DNA of 64,000 nucleotides from Massilia agilis. Its GTDB lineage: Bacteria; Pseudomonadota; Gammaproteobacteria; Burkholderiales; Burkholderiaceae_D. The position numbers and the translations under genes are program-made. Every line of letters begins with the position of its first letter. Position 1 is the stretch's first letter. Positions 26,005-35,051 of this stretch are shown here, in pieces. Under the pieces are notes generated by a model, which was given only the letters and a program-made list of their open reading frames with translations, ran no database searches and was not told the origin of the DNA. The stretch is taken from contig NZ_JANUHB010000002.1 of the NCBI RefSeq assembly GCF_024756255.1, forward strand, positions 310,001 through 374,000. The letters are read 5' to 3'.

Positions 26005-26799
26005 TCACTCCCCTTTCGACTGGCGGCGCAGCTGCAGCCTGGGCAGCATCTGCAGCATTTCCCACGCCCCCCAGACCAGGCACACCAGGCCCAGCGTGCG
26101 TTGTAGCGGCAGCACGGCCGGAATGCCGATGTGCCTGCTGAACAGCAACCAGGCCGCCACCACCAGCAGCACCACGCCCGCGGCCAGCCCGCCGAGGCCC
26201 GCCGTCTTCCAGCCGTAGCGCCCGTACAGGCCCAGGCCAGTCCAGGCCGCCAACCAGCCGCCCAGCATGCCGCCGAGCAGGTCGAGCGGCCAGTGCACGC
26301 CGACCATCACCCGCGACAGGCTTACCAGCGTGGCAAGCACCAGCAGCAGCACGCGCAGCAGGTAATGGCGCGCCAGGCCCATGATCCAGATCCCGGTGAT
26401 CGCGAAGATCGCGGCCGCATGGCCCGAGGGGAAGGACACGGCCCGATAGGCTGGCCCGGCCTGGAAGAATTCGCCCGGCGGAAAAACTGCGATCGGACGG
26501 GGCACGTTGATGATTTGCTTGACGCCCTGCACGTACAACGTGGCGATCACGGCGGCAATCAGGGCCGCCCAAAAACACTGGGGCGAGCGCTTGATGCAGG
26601 GCAGGACCAGGGCCAGCGCGACGGCACCGTCGCCCAGCAGCGTGAAGTTGACCCACACGTTGTCCCCGAGCCGGTGGCCGGCATGGTTCAGGACCAGGAA
26701 CAGGCTGTGGTTGCTGCCGGTGGCGGCGATCCAGCCAAGCAGCATGGCGGCCACCAGCGGCGGTGCCCATGCCCATGGCGAACGGGGAAATGTTTTCAT
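26005..26799 (-). CDS. PAP2-family membrane phosphatase
   Basis: 264 residues, about six membrane segments. All three PAP2 motifs are present: KQIINVPRP, PSGH and SRVMVGVHWPLD (general form KX6RP, PSGH, SRX5HX3D). Such proteins dephosphorylate undecaprenyl pyrophosphate or lipid A phosphates at the periplasmic face. Between the ArnT-like transferase (9 nt gap) and the LAB_N gene (1 nt gap), so it probably recycles the lipid carrier or clears a lipid A phosphate as part of the same pathway. Confidence 0.93.
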   Translation of the reverse strand: MKTFPRSPWAWAPPLVAAMLLGWIAATGSNHSLFLVLNHAGHRLGDNVWVNFTLLGDGAVALALVLPCIKRSPQCFWAALIAAVIATLYVQGVKQIINVPRPIAVFPPGEFFQAGPAYRAVSFPSGHAAAIFAITGIWIMGLARHYLLRVLLLVLATLVSLSRVMVGVHWPLDLLGGMLGGWLAAWTGLGLYGRYGWKTAGLGGLAAGVVLLVVAAWLLFSRHIGIPAVLPLQRTLGLVCLVWGAWEMLQMLPRLQLRRQSKGE

Positions 26800-26808
26800 C
26801 GGGTCTCC

Positions 26809-28401
26809 TCAACTCTCGATGCGCGCCAGCACCACCCCACCCTTGCGGTACAGCACCGATATCTCGCCAAGGCGCGCCAGCTCGTCGCTGCGCGTGAGGA
26901 CGACGTCACCCTTGCGCAACACATCGGCGCGCGGGGTCACGGCCTGGCGATAGAGGCTGAAGCTGGGCACGTTGAACTGCCAGGTGCGCACCGGCAAGCG
27001 CGCGGCGCGCGCGAGCAGCGCGGCTTCCTTGACCGGTCCCTGCTGCAGGGCCGCGATGGCGGGCAGCGCCAGGCCGCCGAACGCGAACGCGCACAACAAG
27101 GCGCACCCGGCCAGCCGCGGCCACAGCGGGCTGCGCGGCATCAGCGCCAGCCCGAGCACGCACAGCATCAGGGCCGCGGCGGCGATCTGCCATTCGGCGC
27201 CAAAGACGTCTGCCTGGCTGAGCATTTCCCGGTAGTAGGGGTTGCGTGTGCGCGGCCCGAAAATGCGCGCCGCGTGCGGCAGCGCGACCACCAGGCCCAT
27301 CAGCAGCAGCGGTGGCCCGAACGCCAGCCACCGCGACGCCAGCACGTGCCGGTGCAGCGCCATCAGGATGAACAAGGGCGTGATGCCATAGAGCAGGTAG
27401 TGGGGCAGCTTGGTGCCCGCGATGGAGAAGAACAGGAACACGAACAGGAACCAGCACCACAGGAAAGTGTCGAGCGGCGTCGCCCGCAATCGCGGCAGCT
27501 CGCGCAGCGCGCGCAGGAACAGGCCGGTGTAAGGCAGGAGCAGCAGCAGCGCCACCGGCACGTAGTACAGCAGGCCACCGCCGTGACCCTGCAGCGGCGC
27601 CACGAAACGCTCGACATTGTGGCGCAGGAAGAAGCCGTCGATGAAGGGCTGCCCCTGCTCCAGGTATTCGAGCAAATACCACGGACCGGCAAGCACGAGC
27701 AGGATCAGCCACCCCACCGGGTCGCGCAGCGCCTTCCACCATCGCGCCAGCTGGCCTTGCAGCGTGTACGCAGCAAGGCTCGCCGCGGCGGGCACGAGCA
27801 GCGCCACCGGCCCCTTGGTCAACACGCCCAGCGCCATCCATAGCCAGGCGCGGCGCCGGTAGCGCACGCGCGGCTCGACCAGGTAACGGTAGATATCGAA
27901 CATGGAGAGCGCGAGGAACAGGTTGAGCAGCGCGTCGGCAATGGCGCCGCGGCCGATCACGGTGACGCCGAGCGTGGTGGCCGCGATGAAGGCGGCCGCG
28001 TACCCCGCCGCCTCCCCCGCCTGCCTGCGCGTGAACACGAGCACTGCCACCACCCAGCCGGCGCTGGCCAGCGCGGAAGGCAGGCGCAGGGCGAATTCGT
28101 CGAGGCCAAACCAGCTCACGGAAAGCGCCTGCAGCCAGTAGGTGAGGATCGGCTTGTCGAAACGCAGCTCGCCATTGAGCCAGGTGGTGACGAAGTCGCC
28201 GCGCTCGAGCATTTCGCGCGTGGCCTCGCTGAAGGCGCCCTCGTCCACGTCAAACAGCGGAAAGTCGCCAAGGCGGAAAAACAGCCCCAGGTAGAGCGCC
28301 AGCGCCACCGCCAGCATCGGCCGCGCCTGCATGGCGGTGCCGCGTGCGGCCAGCCACAGCGCACGCGCGCCGTTCATGCGCGGGGCAGCGTCCTTGCTCA
28401 T
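26809..28401 (-). CDS. ArnT-like membrane glycosyltransferase (GT83/PMT family)
   Basis: 530 residues with about 12 membrane segments. N-terminal FPLFDVDEGAFSEATREML carries the Asp-Glu pair typical of the first periplasmic loop of ArnT/PMT-like GT-C transferases, followed by DKPILTYWLQALS. Known members move a sugar (e.g. L-Ara4N or GalN) from undecaprenyl phosphate to lipid A in the periplasm. Overlaps the GT2 gene by ATGA (28398-28401) and lies 9 nt before PAP2, fitting a donor-synthesis plus transfer pathway. Which sugar is moved is unknown. Confidence 0.9.
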   Translation of the reverse strand: MSKDAAPRMNGARALWLAARGTAMQARPMLAVALALYLGLFFRLGDFPLFDVDEGAFSEATREMLERGDFVTTWLNGELRFDKPILTYWLQALSVSWFGLDEFALRLPSALASAGWVVAVLVFTRRQAGEAAGYAAAFIAATTLGVTVIGRGAIADALLNLFLALSMFDIYRYLVEPRVRYRRRAWLWMALGVLTKGPVALLVPAAASLAAYTLQGQLARWWKALRDPVGWLILLVLAGPWYLLEYLEQGQPFIDGFFLRHNVERFVAPLQGHGGGLLYYVPVALLLLLPYTGLFLRALRELPRLRATPLDTFLWCWFLFVFLFFSIAGTKLPHYLLYGITPLFILMALHRHVLASRWLAFGPPLLLMGLVVALPHAARIFGPRTRNPYYREMLSQADVFGAEWQIAAAALMLCVLGLALMPRSPLWPRLAGCALLCAFAFGGLALPAIAALQQGPVKEAALLARAARLPVRTWQFNVPSFSLYRQAVTPRADVLRKGDVVLTRSDELARLGEISVLYRKGGVVLARIES

Positions 28402-29441
28402 CCCGCGCTCCCCTCGCCTGGCCCGCCGCCAAGGACTTCGCGCACCAGGTAGGTACGCCTGCCGCTCGATTCGAAATAGGTGCGCGCCAACATTTCGGTG
28501 ACGATGCCGGTGCAGATGAATTGCACGCCGATCACGGCCAGCAGGATGCCCAGCATCAGCAGCGGGCGGTTGGCGATGTCCTCGCCGTCCATCAGCTTGC
28601 GCCAGGCCAGCCAGCCGAGAGCGACCGCACCGCCAAACCCGCACAGCAGGCCAATGCGGCCGAAGAAATGCCCCGGCGCGGCCCGGTAGCGTGCGAAGAA
28701 ATACATCGACAGCAAGTCGAGCAGGACCCGGAAGGTGCGCGACAGCCCGTACTTGGACTGGCCGTGCACGCGCGGAAAATGGCTGACCGGCTCTTCCCTT
28801 ATCCGCTCGGGCGAGGTGACGGTGGCCATCCAGGTTGGGATGAAGCGGTGCATCTCGCCATACAGCCGCACCTGCCTGATGACGGAAGTGCGAAAGATCT
28901 TGAGCGAACAGCCATAGTCGTGCAGCCGCACGCCGGTGACCGCCACGATCAGCCGGTTGGCACACCACGACGGCACTTTGCGCACCCAAAGATTGTCCTG
29001 CCGGTCGCGCCGCCAGCCGACCAGCAGGTCCAGGTCTTCATCCAGCAGCCGCCGCACCATGCGCACGATGTCGTGCGGGTTGTTCTGCAAATCGCCGTCC
29101 ATCGTGGCGATGATGTTGCCCTCGGCCACGTCGATGCCCGCCTGCATGGCCGCGGTCTGGCCGAAATTGCGCTGCAAGATGACCGCGCCGATGCGATCCG
29201 GGCAGAGCGCGACGGCCTCGCGGATGCGCGTGGCGGTGCGGTCGCGGCTGCCGTCGTCCACCAGGATCAGCTGCCACGGCCAGGGCGAGGCTGCCATCGC
29301 AGCCTGCACCTGGGCCACCAGCGGCAGCACGTTGTCCTCTTCGTTGTACATCGGCACCACCAGCGACAGCCGGTCCGGCCCGCTGCGATCTGCCGGCGTG
29401 GGATTGCGAAGTGGCATCGGCGCCGGCTGCAGGTCACGCAT
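28398..29441 (-). CDS. Family 2 glycosyltransferase, polyprenyl-phosphate sugar synthase (GtrB/ArnC-like)
   Basis: 347 residues. N-terminal GT2 catalytic domain: VVPMYNEEDNV, LVDDGSRDRT, RNFGQTAAMQAG and MDGDLQNNP with the metal-binding DGD, and a SKYGLSRT region; two C-terminal membrane helices (GRIGLLCGFGGAVALGWLA; LLMLGILLAVIGVQFICTGI). This is the GtrB/ArnC/dolichyl-phosphate mannose synthase type, which loads a sugar onto undecaprenyl phosphate. ATG 29441 overlaps the epimerase stop by 8 nt. It would provide the donor for the ArnT-like transferase next to it. Confidence 0.93.
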   Translation of the reverse strand: MRDLQPAPMPLRNPTPADRSGPDRLSLVVPMYNEEDNVLPLVAQVQAAMAASPWPWQLILVDDGSRDRTATRIREAVALCPDRIGAVILQRNFGQTAAMQAGIDVAEGNIIATMDGDLQNNPHDIVRMVRRLLDEDLDLLVGWRRDRQDNLWVRKVPSWCANRLIVAVTGVRLHDYGCSLKIFRTSVIRQVRLYGEMHRFIPTWMATVTSPERIREEPVSHFPRVHGQSKYGLSRTFRVLLDLLSMYFFARYRAAPGHFFGRIGLLCGFGGAVALGWLAWRKLMDGEDIANRPLLMLGILLAVIGVQFICTGIVTEMLARTYFESSGRRTYLVREVLGGGPGEGSAG

Positions 29442-30435
29442 AGTAGCCCTGGTACCAGCGCACGAAGCGGTCGATGCCGGTGGCAAGCGGCGTGGCCGGC
29501 GTCCAGTGGATCGCGTGCTCGAGGTCGCGGGTGTCGGCGCAGGTGGCCACCATGTCGGCCCCGGGCATGGGCCGCGGCAGCCGCTCGGCCTTGCGCCCCA
29601 GCGCCCGCTCCAGTTCGTCGATGAACTCGGTCAGCTCGACCGGCTGCTGGTTGCCGACGTTGTAGATGCGGTAAGGCGCATAGCTCGTGGCCGGATCGGG
29701 ATTTTCCGCATCGAACCCTGGGTCGGGTGTGGCCGGGTGCGCGGCCAGCCGCGCCACCGACTCCACCACGTCGTCGACGAAGGTGAAGTCGCGCAGCATC
29801 TTGCCGCCGTTGTACACCTCGATCGGCCGGCCCTGCACGATCGCGTGCGCGAACAGCATCGGCGCCATGTCCGGCCGCCCCCACGGTCCATACACGGTGA
29901 AGAAGCGCAGGCCCGTGGTCGGCAGCCCGTACAGGTGGCTGTAGCTGTGCGCCAGCAGCTCGTCGCTGCGCTTGGTGGCCGCGTACAGGCTCACCGGGTG
30001 GTCTGCCGGATGGTGCTCGGAAAACGGCATTTGCCGGTTGGCGCCGTAGGTGCTGGAACTGCTGGCGTACACCAGGTGCCCCACGCCGTGCTTGCGGCAG
30101 CATTCGATCACGTTGCCGAACGCGACCACGTTGCTCATCACGCATTCGTGCGGATGCGTGGCCGAATAGCGCACGCCCGTTTGCGCGGCAAGATGGATCA
30201 CGCACTCGAAGCGCGCGGCGGCAAACAGCTCCTCGACCGCCGGCGCCTGCGCCAGGTCGACGCGGGCGAAGCGAAATTGCGCGTCGGGCAGCAGCTGCGC
30301 CAGCCGCCCCTCCTTGAGCGCGGGCTCCGCACACGGGCCCATGTGATCCACGCCGAGCACCGTTTTGCCTTGCGCGAGCAGGTGCCGCGCGACATGCATA
30401 CCGATAAAACCAGCCACGCCGGTGAGTAAGATCAT
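29434..30435 (-). CDS. NAD-dependent epimerase, UDP-glucuronate 4-epimerase-like
   Basis: 333 residues from MILLTGVAGFIG (Rossmann GVAGFIG). Active-site YAATK with Ser upstream (ASSSSTYG), and the typical GLRFFTVYGPWGRPDMA. Length, the TGVRYS insert and LKEGRLAQL resemble UDP-glucuronate 4-epimerases. First gene of a five-gene operon (GT2, ArnT-like, PAP2, LAB_N), so it most likely makes the nucleotide sugar that is loaded onto the lipid carrier (inference). No promoter was identified upstream; the 194-bp gap to the gdx gene shows no strong element. Confidence 0.9.
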   Translation of the reverse strand: MILLTGVAGFIGMHVARHLLAQGKTVLGVDHMGPCAEPALKEGRLAQLLPDAQFRFARVDLAQAPAVEELFAAARFECVIHLAAQTGVRYSATHPHECVMSNVVAFGNVIECCRKHGVGHLVYASSSSTYGANRQMPFSEHHPADHPVSLYAATKRSDELLAHSYSHLYGLPTTGLRFFTVYGPWGRPDMAPMLFAHAIVQGRPIEVYNGGKMLRDFTFVDDVVESVARLAAHPATPDPGFDAENPDPATSYAPYRIYNVGNQQPVELTEFIDELERALGRKAERLPRPMPGADMVATCADTRDLEHAIHWTPATPLATGIDRFVRWYQGYYA

Positions 30436-30629
30436 CGGAAATGTCCAGGGTTGGATTGAAATGGTCAGCGCGCCGCAAGCGCGAATGGCTGCCATCTTCG
30501 CCGCGCGCGAAAACACGGCGGACGACCCAAATCAAACGAACACTGGATTGCGGTACGGTGCTTCCCGCCAGGCACGACGAGCAGATGCGTCAGGAAAAAC
30601 AATGCGGCATTGCGCCGCGAAAGCGACGC

Positions 30630-30950
30630 TCAGGCAGGCGTGACCAGCTTGAGGCCGACGATGCCGGCCGCGATCAGTGCAATCGAACCCAGGCGCAGCG
30701 CGCCGGCCGGCTCGCCCAGCAGCACCATGCCGGCGATCGCGGTGCCGATGGTGCCGATGCCGGTCCAGACCGCATACGCCGTGCCAAGCGGCAGCTGGCG
30801 CAGTGCAATGCCGAGCATGCCCACGCTGCCCGCCATCGCAACCAGCGTGAACACCGACGGCCACAGGCGCGTGAAGCCGCTGCTGTATTTCAGGCCAACC
30901 GCCCAGGCGACCTCCAGCAGGCCCGCGATCAACAGGTAAAACCAGCTCAT
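30630..30950 (-). CDS. gdx: SMR-family guanidinium exporter (Gdx/SugE)
   Basis: 106 residues, four membrane helices. Near-canonical SugE/Gdx signature: [22 protein letters not shown] with membrane Glu14, then [17 protein letters not shown]. Known function of this subtype: proton-coupled guanidinium export. Start ATG 30950 has GGGAG 6 nt upstream; a longer frame exists but lacks an SD. Upstream I looked for guanidine I, II or III riboswitch motifs and did not see a convincing one. Probably a single-gene unit. Confidence 0.93.
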   Translation of the reverse strand: MSWFYLLIAGLLEVAWAVGLKYSSGFTRLWPSVFTLVAMAGSVGMLGIALRQLPLGTAYAVWTGIGTIGTAIAGMVLLGEPAGALRLGSIALIAAGIVGLKLVTPA

Positions 30951-31104
30951 GCGACACTCCCGGCCCGCGCGCGTCCAGCCGGGCTCGTCAAGAAAAAGAA
31001 CGGCGCAGTATAGCACCGGGCCACGGCAGATTTTTCAATGCATATGTGTCGTTTATCCTGCCGCGCGGTGCTATTCTTGCCGACAATTTATTTCCCGCTA
31101 GAGG

Positions 31105-33762
31105 ATGACCATTTTGAAGAAGCTTGCTCCGCGCGCCATCGCGCTTGCCATTGCCTCCGTATTTACTTTTGGCGCCGGCGCCCATGCGGCCACCACCGCC
31201 GTGCGCGCACCGAATCCCTTCCTGTCGCAGGCCGATGCCGCCGCGCGCGCTGCACGCGTATCGAACGTCGACTACGTGCTCGATTTCACGCTCACCGGTA
31301 AGGAGAGCTTTGCCGCCACCACCGCGCTGTCCTTCGACCTGAAGGACACCGGCGCCCCGCTCACGATCGACCTGGACAAGGCCACCATCAAGCGCCTGGT
31401 CGTCAACGGCAAGGAAATCAAGCCCGACTACAACCAGTGGTTCATCACGCTCGCGCCGCAAGACCTGGCCAAGGGCCGCAACACCGTCACCGTCGACTAC
31501 GAACGCCTGCACAGCACCAACGGCGAGGGCCTGCACCGCATGGTGGACCCGGTGGACGGCCGCGCCTACACCTACTCGCACTTCGAGCCGGCCGCGGCGC
31601 ACCAGATGTTCGCCTCGTTCGACCAGCCCGACCTGAAGGGCACCTACCAGCTGAACGTGACCGCGCCCGCCGACTGGGTGGTGGTGTCGGCCACGCGCGA
31701 GACGCGCATCGAAGACGCAGGCGGTGCCCGCCGCTGGATCTTCCCGAAGACCAAGAAGCTGTCCGCCTACAACTTCTCGCTGCACGCCGGCCCCTACAAG
31801 ATGTGGGAAGACACCTCGGGCAAATACCCGATGCGCCTGTTCGCGCGCCAGTCGGTGGCCTCGCAGATCAAGCCGGCCGAATGGTTCCGCTACACCAAGG
31901 CGGGCCTGGCGTTCTTCGACCAGTACTACGGCATTCCCTACCAGTGGGAGAAATACGACCAGATCCTGGTGCCGGACTTCCTGTACGGCGCGATGGAAAA
32001 TGCGGGCGCGATCACCTTCGCCGAAAACGGCTTCATGTTCAAGGCCGACATGACGGCCGGCCAGCGCCAGACGCTGGCCATGGTCATCATGCACGAGATG
32101 GCGCACCAATGGTTCGGCGACCTGGTGACCATGAAGTGGTGGAACGGCCTGTGGCTGAACGAAAGCTTCGCCGAATTCATGGGCGTGCTGGGCACCGCCG
32201 AGGCCACCGAATTCAAGGATGCCTGGCAGGCCTTCTATTCACAGCGCGAGGCCAACGCCTACGTGCAGGACCAGAAATCGACCACGCACCCGATCGAAGT
32301 GCCGGTCGCCTCGACCCAGAACGCGTTCGACAACATCGACGCCATCACCTACTCGAAAGGCGCGGCCACGCTGATGCAGCTGCGCCAGCTGCTCGGCGCG
32401 GACGTGTTCCGCAAGGGCGTGCACAACTACCTGGTCAAGTACCAGTACCGCAACGCCACGCTGGACGACTTCATCGGCACGCTGGGCCAGACCGCGCACC
32501 GCGACCTGTCGAAGTGGACGCGCGAATGGCTGTACCAGCCGGGCGTGAACACCATCGCGGCCAGCTACAGCTGCCAGGGCGGCAAGATCGCCTCGTTCAC
32601 CATCGACCAGAGCGCGACCAGCCAGTTCCCGACCCTGCGCGAGCAACGCGTGCAGGTCGGCAGCTTCCGCATGAACGGCGACAAGCTCGAACTGGTCAAG
32701 AACGTGGCCGTCACCTACTCGGGCAAGCAAACCCGCGTGAAAGAGCTGGTGGGCAGCGCCTGCCCGGACCTGGTCTATCCGAACTACCAGAACTGGGGCT
32801 TTGCCAAGGTCCAGCTCGACCAGCGCTCGTTCGAAACCGCGCGCAGCCACCTGGCCGCCGTCAGCGACCCGCTGCTGCGCACCATGCTGTGGCAGAGCCT
32901 GTGGGATGGCGTGCGCGACGGCAAGTTGCCGCTCAACGATTTCGTCTCGGTCGCGCTGAACAACGCGCCGCAGGAGAAGGATTACACGCTGCTGGGCGAC
33001 GTGCTGGGCAAGATCACCGCCTCGCACGAGTACATCGGCAAGATGGGCCTGACGGGCGCGTGGGCGCAGCAGACCGGCAAGGCGCTCGAGGACATGGCCT
33101 GGAACGCCACCGCCGCCGCCCGTGGCGACGACAACTTCCAGCGCCGCTGGTTCAGCGTGTACGTGGACCTGGCCGGCAGCAAGGAAGCGCTGGCACGCCT
33201 GGCTTCGATGCTTGACGGCAGCACCAAGGTCGAGGGCCTGGACGTGAACCAGGACCTGCGCTGGAAGATCATCCAGCAGCTGAACCGCCACAACTGGCCG
33301 GGCAGCGCCCAGCTGGTGCAGGCCGAGCAGGCGCGCGACAAGTCCGACGCTGGCCAGGCAGCGGCGCTGGCGGCAACCGTCGTGCGTCCGGACCCGGCCA
33401 CCAAGGCCGAATGGCTCGCCACCACCGGCGACCTGCAGACCAAGCTGCCGTTCTCCAAGATCCGCACGGCGATGGGCTACCTGTTCCCGGCCGAACAAGT
33501 GGGCCTGAGCGAGCAGAGCGCGCAAGAGCGGCTGGACAAGCTGCCCGAGATGGACAAGAGCGCCGGCCCGGTGTACATGCGCTCGTACTCGTACAGCATG
33601 ATCCCGACCGCCTGCACGAGCGCAAGCGTCAAGCGCCTGTCGGAGGCGGCAGCCAAGATGACCGCGCTGTCGGCCGGCACCCGCCGCTCGCTGGCCGATG
33701 CGCTCGAGGAAGACCAGCGCTGCGTGACGATCAAGAATGCGCTGACGGTGCCCAAGTCCTGA
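31105..33762 (+). CDS. Exported M1-family aminopeptidase N-like metallopeptidase
   Basis: 885 residues. Signal peptide at 1-28 (ends AGAHA). M1 fold with exopeptidase motif GAMEN at 295-299 and zinc site HEMAHQW at 330-336 plus NESFAEF downstream; C-terminal ERAP1-like helical domain. Removes N-terminal amino acids from peptides; here probably in the periplasm or outside, unlike cytosolic PepN. Start: ATG 31105 directly abuts AGAGG, so a TTG at 31114 (giving MKKLAPRAIALA...) with 9-nt spacing is a plausible true start. Followed after 4 nt by a TonB-like anchored protein. Confidence 0.94.
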   Translation: MTILKKLAPRAIALAIASVFTFGAGAHAATTAVRAPNPFLSQADAAARAARVSNVDYVLDFTLTGKESFAATTALSFDLKDTGAPLTIDLDKATIKRLVVNGKEIKPDYNQWFITLAPQDLAKGRNTVTVDYERLHSTNGEGLHRMVDPVDGRAYTYSHFEPAAAHQMFASFDQPDLKGTYQLNVTAPADWVVVSATRETRIEDAGGARRWIFPKTKKLSAYNFSLHAGPYKMWEDTSGKYPMRLFARQSVASQIKPAEWFRYTKAGLAFFDQYYGIPYQWEKYDQILVPDFLYGAMENAGAITFAENGFMFKADMTAGQRQTLAMVIMHEMAHQWFGDLVTMKWWNGLWLNESFAEFMGVLGTAEATEFKDAWQAFYSQREANAYVQDQKSTTHPIEVPVASTQNAFDNIDAITYSKGAATLMQLRQLLGADVFRKGVHNYLVKYQYRNATLDDFIGTLGQTAHRDLSKWTREWLYQPGVNTIAASYSCQGGKIASFTIDQSATSQFPTLREQRVQVGSFRMNGDKLELVKNVAVTYSGKQTRVKELVGSACPDLVYPNYQNWGFAKVQLDQRSFETARSHLAAVSDPLLRTMLWQSLWDGVRDGKLPLNDFVSVALNNAPQEKDYTLLGDVLGKITASHEYIGKMGLTGAWAQQTGKALEDMAWNATAAARGDDNFQRRWFSVYVDLAGSKEALARLASMLDGSTKVEGLDVNQDLRWKIIQQLNRHNWPGSAQLVQAEQARDKSDAGQAAALAATVVRPDPATKAEWLATTGDLQTKLPFSKIRTAMGYLFPAEQVGLSEQSAQERLDKLPEMDKSAGPVYMRSYSYSMIPTACTSASVKRLSEAAAKMTALSAGTRRSLADALEEDQRCVTIKNALTVPKS

Positions 33763-33766
33763 CCGG

Positions 33767-34465
33767 ATGACGGACCTGCACTACCACGGCGGCGCGAAGC
33801 GGCGCTGGCCGCTCGTGGTGTCGCTGGCCGTGCACGCGCTGCTGGCCGGGGCGTGGCTGCACTCGGCCAGCCGTCCCGCGCCTGGTGAGGAAGCGCGCCG
33901 CGAGTTCACGGTGCTGCTGCTGCCCAAGCCGCCGGCGGCGCGCACGCCCGCCCCTCTCCCCTCGCCTGAACGCGACGGCCGGCGCAAGCAAGCCATTGCC
34001 GCTGCGGTGAGTGCGCGTGCCACGCCCGCCGAACCAGCCCCCGTCACGGCTGAGCCCGCTCCCATCACGTCCCCGGCCCCGGTGGCGCCTTCTGCCCGGG
34101 ACATCCTGGCCGCGGCGCGGCGCGACGTTGGCAAGATCGACCGCGACCTGCGTGGCAAGAGCGGCGGCGCCATGAAGCTGGAAAACGGGAACCGGTTCGA
34201 GCGCGCGATCGCCGCGGCGCACGTCGACGATTCGCGCACCGGATCGCTGGAGGAGTACACCGGGCCGGACGGGCAGGTCCTGTACCGCAAGCGGGTTGGC
34301 GACCGGGTGAGCTGCCGGCAGTCCGGCAGTGTCGGCGCGCCCGCGCCGTGGCGCAGCGAGGAGCAGGTCCGCGCCGGCGCCGGCAGCGCCAAGACGCTGG
34401 GCATGAGCGGGGAAGCGGGCGAAACGCTGTGCTCGGACATTGTGCGCGACTGGAAAAAGAAATAG
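33767..34465 (+). CDS. Membrane-anchored hypothetical protein with TonB-like N-terminus
   Basis: 232 residues. N-terminal anchor after a basic start (RRWPLVVSLAVHALLAGAWL), resembling the first helix of TonB-like proteins, then a Pro/Ala-rich linker (about 55-110) and a globular C-terminal region with two Cys (SCRQSG and LCSDIV) likely forming a disulfide in the periplasm. No conserved TonB C-terminal domain seen. Begins 4 nt after the aminopeptidase stop, so co-transcribed with it; function unknown. Repeat copy C starts 13 nt after its stop. Confidence 0.65.
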   Translation: MTDLHYHGGAKRRWPLVVSLAVHALLAGAWLHSASRPAPGEEARREFTVLLLPKPPAARTPAPLPSPERDGRRKQAIAAAVSARATPAEPAPVTAEPAPITSPAPVAPSARDILAAARRDVGKIDRDLRGKSGGAMKLENGNRFERAIAAAHVDDSRTGSLEEYTGPDGQVLYRKRVGDRVSCRQSGSVGAPAPWRSEEQVRAGAGSAKTLGMSGEAGETLCSDIVRDWKKK

Positions 34466-34477
34466 TCTCGGGCTGGC

Positions 34478-34608
34478 GTAGGGTGGGCACTTGTGCCCAC
34501 GCGGTGGTACGCGCCGCGTGAGCTACCGCGTGGGTGCAGGAGCCCCCTACCAAAACCAGATGGTACGCGCGGCGCGAGCTACCGCGTGGGCTCAAGAGCC
34601 CACCCTAC
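34478..34608. repeat. Palindromic intergenic repeat, copy C (variant with internal tandem duplication)
   Basis: Begins GTAGGGTGGGCACTTGTGCC and ends GCCCACCCTAC, but its middle differs from the others: about 57 bp beginning TGGTACGCGC and running through CTACCGCGTGGG occurs twice in tandem (around 34505-34560 and 34561-34617). Convergent junction, 13 nt after one stop and 12 nt before the other. Confidence 0.85.
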
Positions 34609-34619
34609 GAAAACCACGT

Positions 34620-34940
34620 TCAATGCGGCGCGCCCTGGCACATCTCCGCCACCCGCCGCCACGCTCCCTCGGCCTGGCAGCCCGTCGCCGGCTGCTCGCG
34701 CAACACCTTGGCCAGGTCCGGCTGCGGCGTATCGTTCACCCGCACGTTGCGCTGGATCGGCATGCAGCTCACGTCCTGCCACGCCGCCTTGTAACCGCGC
34801 GGCACAGGCAGCGGCCCGCGCAGCCGCACCGCGGCGGCCTCGCACTGCGCGCGCGTGCCGAACTGCCCGCGCGGCGTGGCGCCTTGCAGGGTGACGTCCA
34901 GCCCCTGCTGCAGGTAGAGCATCAAGATCATCGTAAACAT
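34620..34940 (-). CDS. Small hypothetical protein, possibly exported
   Basis: 106 residues from ATG 34940, which has a strong GGAGG 5 nt upstream; the longer frame to 36287 overlaps other genes and is rejected. N-terminus MFTMILMLYLQQGLDV is short-hydrophobic, then Arg/Pro-rich with three Cys (AQCEAAA, VSCMPI, TGCQAE). No family recognised. It faces repeat copy C on its 3' side and diverges from the nuclease-like gene. Confidence 0.6.
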   Translation of the reverse strand: MFTMILMLYLQQGLDVTLQGATPRGQFGTRAQCEAAAVRLRGPLPVPRGYKAAWQDVSCMPIQRNVRVNDTPQPDLAKVLREQPATGCQAEGAWRRVAEMCQGAPH

Positions 34941-35051
34941 CGCATCCTCCAAAAACGCCGCCCGGCGCGCACGCCTGCGCTGCATCATGGCCCAGCTGCC
35001 GTCATCCGATAGCCTGAGCTCACTTTTCGACCTGCACTGAAAGGCTCGTTC

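Noticed and set aside
30951..31104. Guanidine riboswitch upstream of the Gdx/SugE gene
   Set aside because: No ACGR tetraloop hairpin pair or ykkC-type core could be made out; only the SD is clear.
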